Both the position numbers and the translations under genes were made by a program. Below, piece after piece: positions 52,705 through 60,989 of a stretch of 64,000 nucleotides of DNA (within the stretch, counting starts at the first letter, position 1; each line of letters begins with the position of its first letter). The notes beneath the pieces are model-generated. The model saw nothing but the letters and a program-made list of their open reading frames with translations, had not been told where the DNA came from and did not search any database. The DNA is from Rhodanobacteraceae bacterium (GTDB taxonomy: Bacteria; Pseudomonadota; Gammaproteobacteria; Xanthomonadales; Rhodanobacteraceae). The stretch covers positions 310,001 through 374,000 of the forward strand of contig JAEUPP010000039.1 in assembly GCA_016790075.1 (NCBI GenBank). Reading direction: 5' to 3'.

Positions 52705-55389
52705 ATGAGGTCCATCCTGCGCTATGCCGGCCTTGCCGGTTTTTCCTTGTTATCTATTTCGCAATTTTCCCAGGCTGCAGAAGTCACACGCGTGCTGACC
52801 TGGAACGTGCACGCTTTTGACGACTGGGTGCATATCAACTTTCCGGACAAAGCCGGCCCGCTCGATGCGGGGCTACGAGATGCGGAGAAAGTACCGCATC
52901 TGGCTCGACGCATCCTGGAGCAGAACCATGATGTGGTGCTGCTCAATGAAGCCTGGAGCGAAGACACCAAGGAACCACTGACAGCGTTGCTGTCGTTCAA
53001 CGACACCGACGCCGGCGCGGCCGCGTCGACGGCCTACGAGGCCTATCGGAAACTACGCTCGGCGCTGCCACGCCCGGCCACTGGCGCCCTGCCCTACTGG
53101 GTTGCCGACGCCGGCGTCGACTCGGCTTCGGACTATTACAACTCGGGCCTGATGTTGTTCAGCCGGTTTGCGCCAGCCTCCATCGTTGTGCCCACGGGGG
53201 TCGACGGCAAGTTTTACCCTTCGGGACCTATGGGTCATGCCGTCCATTACGAGTGCGCCCATGCCGGCAATACCACGACCACGCCGGACGAGGTCGCTGC
53301 TTCGGCGTTTTCCGCACACAAGAGCTTTCTCGCCGACACGCGCAACCCAGCCGCTGTGCGCTGCTCGCTGGCTTCATTTGAATTTACCCAGGACAGTGAC
53401 TGGGACGATGAATCCTTGTCGTCCAAAGCCGTGGTATGGATGCGAGTGTTCGATGCCAAGCACAATCGCCCGCTGAATGTCTTTGCCACCCATTTGCAGT
53501 CGAACAACAGCGAAGAAGACGTCAGCGTACGCTGGTCACAGCTCGAAGAAGCGCATGCCTTTATGGACTTTCTCGGCCTGGGCAGCGAAGACATCGTCTT
53601 TGCCGGCGACCTGAATGTGCGCGAATTCAATAGCCCGAACGAAACACCACCGGTCATCAACGATGAATACCGCACCTGGCTGCAGGAAGGTTCCGGCTGG
53701 CTGACCTTGGGTACGCAGGCGCTGCACGACACGTTCCGCATGCATCTGAAACCCTTTGCCACCGACGCCGACTTCGGGCTGACCAGCGAATACAGCCGGC
53801 TGGACCATTTCATGACCTCGTTTACCGGCCATATGACCAGCCCCGGCAGCAGCAGCGCCTGCGCTCAGCATGTACGCAAGCGCAATGACTTTGTCGCCTA
53901 TGCCAGCGACGATCCGCCGGCCGACCTGAAGGCTGGAGCGTACCTGTCCGACCACCGTGCGCTGGAGATGACCATAGGTCCGGCCAGCGGCCATTGCTCG
54001 CCAGCACGTGCGCTGGACTCATCCAGTGACGGCACGTTTTCGATGCAACTCGACGAGAGCGGCGGCTATCAGTGGATACGCGTGCCGGCCAACCGCATTG
54101 CCCAGATCCAGATCGATCCGATAGGCGCCACCGGTGTCGGCGTCGCCGTGGAGCTGTTCCGCGCCGACAATATCTCCGACGTGGTTACCGACGGCTGGCC
54201 AGTGCGCATGACAGCCAATGGCACGCGATTTGTCGACGCCTATCCGTTCGACCACTACCTGCGTCTGCGCGCCAACGACGGTCTCGCAACCGGTACCTTT
54301 CGGGTACGCATCACCACGCCGACCGGGGTATCCGAGGCCCAGGCGCTGCCACTGATGCCGCGGGTCTACGAAGGCAGCTGGCGCAGTGAGCTGATCCGCG
54401 CTCGCGATCAGTACACCGAACACCACACCGAGCCGCTGCTGCTGCGTGCACCTAGCGGCGGCACTGTGGGCCAGGCTGATGCGTTCTACCAGTTCCACCT
54501 CGAACGGCCTTCCCTGTCAGCTTCTCAGCACCTGATCTTTCATCTGGCCCAGGGCGTGCCTTCACCCCTGGGGGAAGCACCGAACGCAGGCAGCGCTCCT
54601 CTGCGTGTGTCGGCCACGCTGACCCGTATCCTGCCCGACGGCTCGCGCAGCGTGATCAAGAGTTTTGCCGCGGCCGACATACCCAACCGTGCTACCGACG
54701 GCAGCCGCGAACGGCGTTATCTGCTGCTGGAGGCGGATGTGCCTGCGGCCCATCCCGATGCGAGCTACGTGCTCAAGCTCACGCGTGCCTCAGTCAGTAC
54801 CGAGCAGGTGATACGTGTCGGATACGAAACCAATCTGCGCGTGCTGGAATTCCGCCCGGACGCCTTCATCGCAGACAGTGACAACGATGATGCGCCGTAT
54901 GATCTGGACGAGGCCATGGGCCGCCTGTTCGTCGATGGCACTTATCGCTATCTGCTGTATCGCGGCATCGACGAGGGCGAGAAATTTCTTCTACCCTTCG
55001 CCTGGCTGGACGACAGCTTGAACACCGTATCCCCGGGCCTGCCGCTGGCATCGCTCAAATTCACGACCAAGGTGGAGCTCGAATGGGGTGAGCACGACGG
55101 CGCCGGCGATGATGCGGACGACTTTGCCGACGATATTCGCGATCACCTGTTCCCGCATGATCTCGGCGTCTGGTATAGAAACCAGGCCCTGTGGAAACGG
55201 GCGGAGCTCGATTATGTGGGACTTGCGCCGCGCAGTTGCCTGATGACGGGCTGTGTCGTGCCGACTTCGCAGGAAATGCGGCCCAGCATCTTGTCCTATC
55301 ACTGCCCGCCAGGCGCCGAGACGGATCTGGGCAATTTCGACTGCGACGCCATGTACAAGGTCCGTGCCACGTACCGCCTGCCGTTCTGA
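52705..55389 (+). CDS. secreted endonuclease/exonuclease/phosphatase (sphingomyelinase-like) protein
   Basis: The 894-residue protein has a signal peptide (to about residue 24, ISQFSQA-AEV). An EEP domain (about 26-425) follows with LTWNVHAFD, NEAW (metal-binding E), THLQSNNSEE, FAGDLNVREFN and the catalytic SDHRALEM. The layout fits neutral sphingomyelinase C-like phosphodiesterases that use Mg2+. A 450-residue C-terminal part of beta-rich repeats has no recognised domain. ATG 52705 was chosen (the frame opens with TTG). It ends 157 bases before a DMT transporter. A strong inverted repeat (55411-55448) follows. Confidence 0.8.
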   Translation: MRSILRYAGLAGFSLLSISQFSQAAEVTRVLTWNVHAFDDWVHINFPDKAGPLDAGLRDAEKVPHLARRILEQNHDVVLLNEAWSEDTKEPLTALLSFNDTDAGAAASTAYEAYRKLRSALPRPATGALPYWVADAGVDSASDYYNSGLMLFSRFAPASIVVPTGVDGKFYPSGPMGHAVHYECAHAGNTTTTPDEVAASAFSAHKSFLADTRNPAAVRCSLASFEFTQDSDWDDESLSSKAVVWMRVFDAKHNRPLNVFATHLQSNNSEEDVSVRWSQLEEAHAFMDFLGLGSEDIVFAGDLNVREFNSPNETPPVINDEYRTWLQEGSGWLTLGTQALHDTFRMHLKPFATDADFGLTSEYSRLDHFMTSFTGHMTSPGSSSACAQHVRKRNDFVAYASDDPPADLKAGAYLSDHRALEMTIGPASGHCSPARALDSSSDGTFSMQLDESGGYQWIRVPANRIAQIQIDPIGATGVGVAVELFRADNISDVVTDGWPVRMTANGTRFVDAYPFDHYLRLRANDGLATGTFRVRITTPTGVSEAQALPLMPRVYEGSWRSELIRARDQYTEHHTEPLLLRAPSGGTVGQADAFYQFHLERPSLSASQHLIFHLAQGVPSPLGEAPNAGSAPLRVSATLTRILPDGSRSVIKSFAAADIPNRATDGSRERRYLLLEADVPAAHPDASYVLKLTRASVSTEQVIRVGYETNLRVLEFRPDAFIADSDNDDAPYDLDEAMGRLFVDGTYRYLLYRGIDEGEKFLLPFAWLDDSLNTVSPGLPLASLKFTTKVELEWGEHDGAGDDADDFADDIRDHLFPHDLGVWYRNQALWKRAELDYVGLAPRSCLMTGCVVPTSQEMRPSILSYHCPPGAETDLGNFDCDAMYKVRATYRLPF

Positions 55390-55410
55390 TCTGGTTGCGG
55401 CATTGATACT

Positions 55411-55448
55411 GCACACCGGCGCGCTAGCCCGCTAGCGAACCGGTGTGC
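55411..55448 (+). terminator. inverted repeat after the EEP-family gene
   Basis: GCACACCGG (55411-55419) pairs with CCGGTGTGC (55440-55448). Inside, GCTAGC and GCTAGC can pair again, giving a long hairpin followed by AAAA. It is placed between two genes of the same direction and probably separates their transcripts. Confidence 0.5.
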
Positions 55449-55546
55449 AAAAGGCAGGTCGGCCCTGTGGCGCCCCTGACCTTTGGATCTGTCACCGTCG
55501 ACCGTAGCAGCGTATCGTTGCCAGCTTTCCGCCACGACGGCCTGCC

Positions 55547-56476
55547 GTGAATGCCACTGCCGAAGCGGGCAACGCCGCTTCCTCCTCGCTCGTCAAAGCG
55601 GCCCTGCTGATGACCGCGAGCGCTGTCCTGTTCGGCTTGATGACGGTGACCATCCGCCTCGCATCGAAGCAGCTGCACGCGTTCGAGATTGCGTTCTTCC
55701 GCAGCCTGTTCGGCTTTGTATTCGCGCTGCCGCTACTGCTACGCCATGGCCCGGCGTTGCTGCGCACGAGCAAATGGGGCTTTTACCTGCTGCGCTGCTG
55801 CATAGGCATCGTGTCGATGCTGGCCGGCTTCTGGGCGGTAGTGCACCTGCCGCTGGCCCAGGCCATTTCCCTGTCGTATGCAACCCCGCTGTTCGTGACC
55901 ATAGGCGCGGTCGTGTTTCTCGGTGAAGTCGTGCGCCTGCGTCGCTGGACGGCAGTGCTGCTGGGTTTTATCGGCGTGCTGGTGATCGTGCGGCCCGGCG
56001 CTGCCGATTTCAGCGCTGCCAGTCTGGTCGCCCTGCTCGCCGCCGCGATGAGCGGCACGGTCGCGGTCAGCATCAAGTTCCTGTCGCGCACCGAACATCC
56101 CGACGCCATCGTGCTGATCACGACCGGGCTCTGGGTAGTGCTGGCCCTGCCCGCAGCACTGCCAGTCTGGATATGGCCGAATGCGGAGTCCTGGCTCTGG
56201 GTCGTGCTGGCCGGCGGGTTTGGCACTGTCGCGCACATGCTCTGGACGCGGGCGCTCAAGCTCGGCGAAGTCTCTGCGCTGACCCCGCTGAGTTTCCTGC
56301 AGCTGCCGGTAGTGATCGTATTCGGCTATTTCCTGTTTTCGGAACGACTCGATCTATGGACCGGCCTGGGCGCCGCCATCATCGTCGGCAGCAACATCTA
56401 TATCGCACACCGTGAAGCGCGGCTGGCGCGCCCCGTGGTCACGGACAAGGGCGTCGCCAGCGAAACCACGAGCTGA
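55547..56476 (+). CDS. DMT superfamily transporter (EamA)
   Basis: The 309-residue protein has ten membrane helices in two EamA halves: VKAALLMTASAVLFGLMTVTIRLA, then AQAISLSYATPLFVTIGAVVFLGE; second GTVAVSIKFLSRTE, then LTPLSFLQLPVVIVFGYFLFSE. It resembles RhaT/YojE-type small-molecule transporters of the inner membrane. Its substrate is unknown. It starts at GTG 55547 with weak ribosome binding. It is convergent with rsuA, 8 bases away. Confidence 0.88.
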   Translation: MNATAEAGNAASSSLVKAALLMTASAVLFGLMTVTIRLASKQLHAFEIAFFRSLFGFVFALPLLLRHGPALLRTSKWGFYLLRCCIGIVSMLAGFWAVVHLPLAQAISLSYATPLFVTIGAVVFLGEVVRLRRWTAVLLGFIGVLVIVRPGAADFSAASLVALLAAAMSGTVAVSIKFLSRTEHPDAIVLITTGLWVVLALPAALPVWIWPNAESWLWVVLAGGFGTVAHMLWTRALKLGEVSALTPLSFLQLPVVIVFGYFLFSERLDLWTGLGAAIIVGSNIYIAHREARLARPVVTDKGVASETTS

Positions 56477-56484
56477 GCCCAGCT

Positions 56485-57186
56485 TCAGCGCGCAAATACA
56501 CGGACGATGTCGGCCGGCGCCAAAGCGCGCCACTCGCCGGCGGCCAGGCCATCCAGCGCCAACGCGCCGACCGCGCTGCGATGCAAGGCAGTCACGTGAT
56601 TGCCGGTAGCGGCGAACATGCGCCGCACCTGGTGATAACGGCCCTCGTGCAGGGTCAGTCGCGCCGAACGCGGAGATATCACCTCCAGCTCCGCCGGCAG
56701 CAAAGGCGTCTTCTCGCCATCGAGCAGCAAGGTGCCGCTGGCGAAGATCGCCCCCTCGTCGCCGCGCAAGTCCTGCGCCAACACCGCTTCGTAGCATTTT
56801 GCAATATTGGATTTCGGAGAAATGATCCGGTGCAGCAGGGCGCCGTCGTCGGTCAGCAGCAGCAGGCCTGAGGTATCGCGATCCAGCCGCCCCACCGGCG
56901 ACAGCAGCGGGTCGCGATAGCGATAGCGCCGCGGCAGCAGGTCATAGATCAGCCGGCCCGGATCCTTGGTCGAACAGGTATAACCCACCGGCTTGTGCAG
57001 CAGCACGACCAGGCCCGGCGGCGGATCCAGCGGCTCGCCGTCGATCCGCACCTGTGCCGGAGCCACACGTGCATCCTGGTCCAGTACGGCGCCGGATACA
57101 TCCGTAACACGACCGTCGTGAAACCAACCTGCGACCTCGCGCCGGCTGCCATAGCCGAGGTTCGCAATCAGCCGCAGCAGCTTCAT
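56485..57186 (-). CDS. rsuA: 16S rRNA pseudouridine(516) synthase
   Basis: This 233-residue protein has an S4-like N-terminal domain (LLRLIANLGYGSRREVAGWF) and the RsuA/RluB-type catalytic domain, with VGRLDRDTSGLLLLTDDG holding the catalytic aspartate, and the closing EGRYHQVRRMFAATGN and HRSAVG motifs. It should convert U516 of 16S rRNA to pseudouridine in the cytoplasm. Its start overlaps the stop of rsmC in ATGA, so the two rRNA-modifying genes are translationally coupled. Confidence 0.92.
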   Translation of the reverse strand: MKLLRLIANLGYGSRREVAGWFHDGRVTDVSGAVLDQDARVAPAQVRIDGEPLDPPPGLVVLLHKPVGYTCSTKDPGRLIYDLLPRRYRYRDPLLSPVGRLDRDTSGLLLLTDDGALLHRIISPKSNIAKCYEAVLAQDLRGDEGAIFASGTLLLDGEKTPLLPAELEVISPRSARLTLHEGRYHQVRRMFAATGNHVTALHRSAVGALALDGLAAGEWRALAPADIVRVFAR

Positions 57187-58235
57187 GGACGCGGCTCCTT
57201 CGCGGCAATCACTTTGAATCCCTGCGTATCAGCGAGCACCTGGATCTGCATAAAGGACCCGCGCAGGGTTTGCTCATAGGGAAGATGCCGGTTGGCAACC
57301 AGCAGCAGACGGCCCTGGGAGACCAGCGCCTGCGCCGCCACGCGGATAAATTGCCGGCCGAGTTCGGGCTCATCGGCGCGGCTCTGATGAAACGGCGGAT
57401 TGGTCACGATGAAGTCGTAGCGCCGCGGCAGACCGCGCGTGACGTCGTGCCAGAAATACTGCAGAGCCGGCGGCCGCTCGCGTTTGGCCGCCATGGCGTC
57501 GAGATTGATACGCGCGAGATCAAGCGCCCGCGCCTCGGCCTCGAATACATCCAGCGCTTCGACTCGAGCGCAGCGCGCCAGCACCTCGCTAGCCAGGTAG
57601 CCATAGCCTGCTCCCAGATCGGCGCCATGCCCGGCCAGATCGGCCGGCAACTGCGCCGCCAGCAAGGCCGATGCCGCATCAATGTGATCCCAGGCGAATA
57701 CACCGGGCCGGCTCAGGAAACGTCCATCAGCAACTGGCCTGGGCGCTGCATCCTCCTGCCACTGCTGCATCAGCGCCGTATCGACTTCAGCCGGCTGGTG
57801 ATGGCGCCAGAATGTGCGGCACTTGTGCTTGCTCGCACTGACCAGCGGGCCGGCCAGCCGTTCAAAGTCCCCTTCGATCGCCCGTGCACCTTGCGTGTTT
57901 GCCACGCTGGCGACCAGCACAGCACCCGGTGCCGCAAGCTCCAGCGCATGCGCGAGCAGACCACGCGCCTCGCTGCGCTGGCGCGGCGGCAGCATCAGCA
58001 CCGCATCGAACTGGCCTTCAGCGAGCGAGGTCGCCTCAATCCCCGGCGGCAGCGCATCGGCATAGGGGCGAAAGCTCTGCTCGGCGACTATCGCGCTCCG
58101 GCCGAACAGGGTACGAAATTGCTGCAAGCCTTGCCCGTTGCGCGCGCGCAGGAACGCAAGCCGCGCCGGTACCGACAGAGTTCCATCAAGAAACGGCAGA
58201 AAAAGCGCCTGCAGCGCGGGGTCGTCCACGATCAT
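57183..58235 (-). CDS. rsmC: 16S rRNA (guanine1207-N2)-methyltransferase
   Basis: The 350-residue protein has two methyltransferase-like halves, as RsmC does: an N-terminal degenerate domain (LVASVANTQGARAIE, ASKHKCRTFW) and a C-terminal active domain with DLGAGYGYLA, ALDVFEAEARAL and the catalytic IVTNPPFHQ. It uses S-adenosylmethionine to methylate G1207 of 16S rRNA. Its 3' end overlaps rsuA by four bases. It is divergent from a lipoprotein gene. Confidence 0.9.
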   Translation of the reverse strand: MIVDDPALQALFLPFLDGTLSVPARLAFLRARNGQGLQQFRTLFGRSAIVAEQSFRPYADALPPGIEATSLAEGQFDAVLMLPPRQRSEARGLLAHALELAAPGAVLVASVANTQGARAIEGDFERLAGPLVSASKHKCRTFWRHHQPAEVDTALMQQWQEDAAPRPVADGRFLSRPGVFAWDHIDAASALLAAQLPADLAGHGADLGAGYGYLASEVLARCARVEALDVFEAEARALDLARINLDAMAAKRERPPALQYFWHDVTRGLPRRYDFIVTNPPFHQSRADEPELGRQFIRVAAQALVSQGRLLLVANRHLPYEQTLRGSFMQIQVLADTQGFKVIAAKEPRP

Positions 58236-58399
58236 CCTCAGCAGCGCCGCTGGCGCGGGGCGCGTAGCGTAGCTCAGGCCCGAGCGGTGTGGACTGCCGA
58301 CAGCCGGTTACCCCACGCGCCGAAACGGCGTGCGCACAGGCTAAGCTTCTGCCCTGTGGACTGCACCGACCGGGGCAGCCGTCTGTTACGGGGTTGTAC

Positions 58400-59566
58400 A
58401 TGCTGCTTCGTCTGCTGCCCATGCTGCTGCTATCGCTGGCCCTGTCCGCCTGTCAGCCCAGCCCAGCACCGCCGATTGCCACCGCACCGGCCACTGCGCG
58501 CAACTGCCTGACGATGCTGCCGTCCTCGCCGCTGACATCGCCGGCGGCCGCACTGTTTACGCAGGACTTCGCCGCAGCACCGCTCGACGCCGCCGGCCTG
58601 CGCTGCCTGGCCGACGTCTGGGGTGAGACGCGCTTTGCCTCGCCCGAGGCCTATGACCCGGCCTATGCCAGCGTGCAGGCCGCGCACGGCGAAGACACCG
58701 ACCTGCGCTGGGCCAGCATCGCCCATGAACGCGTACAGTTGCTGCATATCGCAGACAACGCAGCGACCACAATCTGGCTGCTGCGCATCGACAGTGGACT
58801 CGCCCTCGAAGGCAGCCGCTACGACCTGATTTTCACCAGCACTGCAGACGGCCAGCTGCGCAGCCAGATGCTGGTTGGTGCCGACGGCATACGCTATTCC
58901 CGCAGCATCGACCTGCGTGGCCCCAGGCAATTCACGGTGCACGAAATCGCAGGCCGCGAACAGCAGACTCGCCCAGGCTACAACGCCGCCTTCCGCATCG
59001 ACGACGAAGGCCGCATCGTCCACGATCCTGGCGGCGTGACCACCCCCTTGCACGCAACAGCAGCCGACGAACCGGCAACGAGGAGCGGAGACGGTGCGGA
59101 TGACGCGAACTACAGCGGCATCTCCATCGAGACCGTCGCAGGCTCGCCCGGTGATGCCGAAGCGGTACGTCAGCTACTGTTCTCCGATTCCGGCGTCACG
59201 GAAGAGCTGGTGCAGCAACACGCTCTGGCCGACGGCAGTCCCGCCATGGTCGCCGTCGGCCGCACCGAAGCCGCCGGGCTGGTGCTCTACGTACTGCGTC
59301 CAACAGCAGGCGGAACGCCGAAAGAAACGCGCTACGAAGTGGCCAGCCTGGCCTTTCCCGAACCAGCCCAGGCAGTGGGCGGTGAGGTAGGCCGGTTGAA
59401 TTGGGAGGCGCAGAAGGATGCCATCGATATCGCACTGCCGATGCGCTACGCCCTGCTGCGCGAAGGCGGCGATCCCAGCAGCGGCGAAGGCGCCACGCAG
59501 GACGTCGAGCGTATGCTGCGGGCGCGGCTCGTTCTGACTGACGGCAGCCTGCGCGCGACGAACTAA
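58400..59566 (+). CDS. lipoprotein of unknown function
   Basis: The 388-residue protein has a lipoprotein signal with lipobox LSAC (C18), so it is probably anchored to the outer membrane. The mature part is alanine- and proline-rich at first, then beta-rich, with two cysteines (RNCLT and LRCLAD). No domain is recognised. A LQ-like C-terminal DVERMLRARLVL helix ends it. ATG 58400 gives the lipobox in the right place. The upstream frame would not. It converges with the DUF1801 gene, 29 bases away. Confidence 0.72.
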   Translation: MLLRLLPMLLLSLALSACQPSPAPPIATAPATARNCLTMLPSSPLTSPAAALFTQDFAAAPLDAAGLRCLADVWGETRFASPEAYDPAYASVQAAHGEDTDLRWASIAHERVQLLHIADNAATTIWLLRIDSGLALEGSRYDLIFTSTADGQLRSQMLVGADGIRYSRSIDLRGPRQFTVHEIAGREQQTRPGYNAAFRIDDEGRIVHDPGGVTTPLHATAADEPATRSGDGADDANYSGISIETVAGSPGDAEAVRQLLFSDSGVTEELVQQHALADGSPAMVAVGRTEAAGLVLYVLRPTAGGTPKETRYEVASLAFPEPAQAVGGEVGRLNWEAQKDAIDIALPMRYALLREGGDPSSGEGATQDVERMLRARLVLTDGSLRATN

Positions 59567-59595
59567 GGAATTTCGGCGCGAGCAATGACGGACAA

Positions 59596-60015
59596 TCAGC
59601 GCACGCGCTGGGACTCCATCGCCGCCACACCGCGCACGATCAGTTCTTCCAGTACTTCCAGATCCACGCTGGCCAGTGATTTCAGATACAAGCAGGACTT
59701 GCCGGTCTTGTGCTTGCCCAGTCGCGCCAGCAACGCCTCCGCCCCGTCGAAGCCGCACATGAGGTACAGCGTCAGATCGTTCTTGCGCGGCGAGAAACCG
59801 ACGACAGGCCACTCACCTTCGCGACCGCTTTCGTAGCGATAGCGATAGCGGCCGAAGCCGACGATGCCGGTTCCCCAGATCACGGCTTTTTCGCCGGTGA
59901 TCTTTTGCATCAGCTTTGCAACCGCAGCGCAATCGGCACGGCGCGCCGGATCGGCGACAGCGGCAAGAAACGCGGCCAGCGTGGCCTGGGTTGGCTGTGT
60001 CTTCAGATCGGACAT
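59596..60015 (-). CDS. DUF1801 domain protein
   Basis: The 139-residue protein has the YdhG-like DUF1801 fold: ITGEKAVIWGTGIVGFGRYRYRY, VVGFSPRKNDLTLYL and the C-terminal LKSLASVDLEVLEELI segment. The function is not established. ATG 60015 follows GGAG. It is divergent from the Tat-exported protein. Nothing in context suggests a partner. Confidence 0.88.
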   Translation of the reverse strand: MSDLKTQPTQATLAAFLAAVADPARRADCAAVAKLMQKITGEKAVIWGTGIVGFGRYRYRYESGREGEWPVVGFSPRKNDLTLYLMCGFDGAEALLARLGKHKTGKSCLYLKSLASVDLEVLEELIVRGVAAMESQRVR

Positions 60016-60206
60016 GGCAACTCCGTCGCAGCGGGCCGCATCAGCGCAAGCCCCGGAGCCGGCACTCTGCGCGGGGATGCGGGGCAATCGCAAGCGCTGC
60101 TGGCCAACGCCGGCCGATCATGTGCCCGCAGATTGCCCTGATTCCGCCGTAACGCCGCCCGCTGCGACCGCAAGACTTCGTCCCCTCTAAAGGACGGATC
60201 GAGCCC

Positions 60207-60983
60207 ATGGCCGATTGCGGACGACCCGCCACATCAACACCCTCACGGCGGCAGTTCCTCACTGAAGTCGCTACTTTCGCCCTGGCCTGCGGCTTCGCCC
60301 CGCTGCTGCGCGCTGATCCACGCGTGGCCACGGCCAGCGACGCAGGCCAGTGGCTACAACGGGTCGAAACCCTGGCGCAGCAACTACGCCGCGGCACGAT
60401 CACAAGCGCGGCCTGGCGCGGCGAAATCGACGCATTGAATGCCGCCACGGCCCTGACCGAATTCCTGCCGCAGCTGCAGTTCGACCGCGCGCTGCGCGCG
60501 ATGCAACAGCAGGCCAAGGACCCGGCCAAGACCTTTATCCGCCTCGCCGAAATCGACGGCAGCCTGTCCAGGGCGGCGTTCGCCGCCGCGTACTTTGTGT
60601 TCGCCAAAGGTCAGGTCATTACGCCCCATGGACATCGCGGCATGGTGTCGGCACATGCCGTCGTCAGCGGCGCCTTGCGCACACGCACCTATGACCGGCT
60701 CGGCCGCGACGGTGATGTGCTGCGGCTGAGACCACGCCTGGATACGCTGGCCCGGCCCGGTTTCAGCGCCGCGATCAGTGCCGTCGAAGGCAATGTGCAC
60801 TGGTTCGTCGCCGAGACTGACACGGCCGCCACCCTCGACGTCATCGTGCAGGACATAGACGCCAACGGCCGGGAGTTTGCGATCGAACTCGTCGATCCAC
60901 TCGCCGGCATCCCCGATGCCAGCGACGTGATCCACGCGCCACTGATCAGTTGGGAACAGTCCTCGGCCAGATATCAGGGTTGA
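60207..60983 (+). CDS. Tat-exported cupin-like protein
   Basis: The 258-residue protein has a twin-arginine signal with SRRQFLTE and a hydrophobic stretch after it. The mature part looks like the cysteine-dioxygenase/PCO-ADO branch of the cupin fold: TPHGHRGMVSAHAVVSG, then GALRTRTYDRLGRDGD, an ISAVEGNVHWFVAET segment and LDVIVQDID. The histidines of HGH and HWF could hold iron. It may be a thiol dioxygenase or a cupin of another kind, exported folded with its metal. ATG 60207 follows GGAC. It is convergent with the delta-60 protein, six bases away. Confidence 0.7.
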   Translation: MADCGRPATSTPSRRQFLTEVATFALACGFAPLLRADPRVATASDAGQWLQRVETLAQQLRRGTITSAAWRGEIDALNAATALTEFLPQLQFDRALRAMQQQAKDPAKTFIRLAEIDGSLSRAAFAAAYFVFAKGQVITPHGHRGMVSAHAVVSGALRTRTYDRLGRDGDVLRLRPRLDTLARPGFSAAISAVEGNVHWFVAETDTAATLDVIVQDIDANGREFAIELVDPLAGIPDASDVIHAPLISWEQSSARYQG

Positions 60984-60989
60984 GGCGAA

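Noticed and set aside
57270-58511. 413-codon plus-strand frame
   Set aside because: It is antisense to rsmC and its product is a basic, low-complexity shadow.
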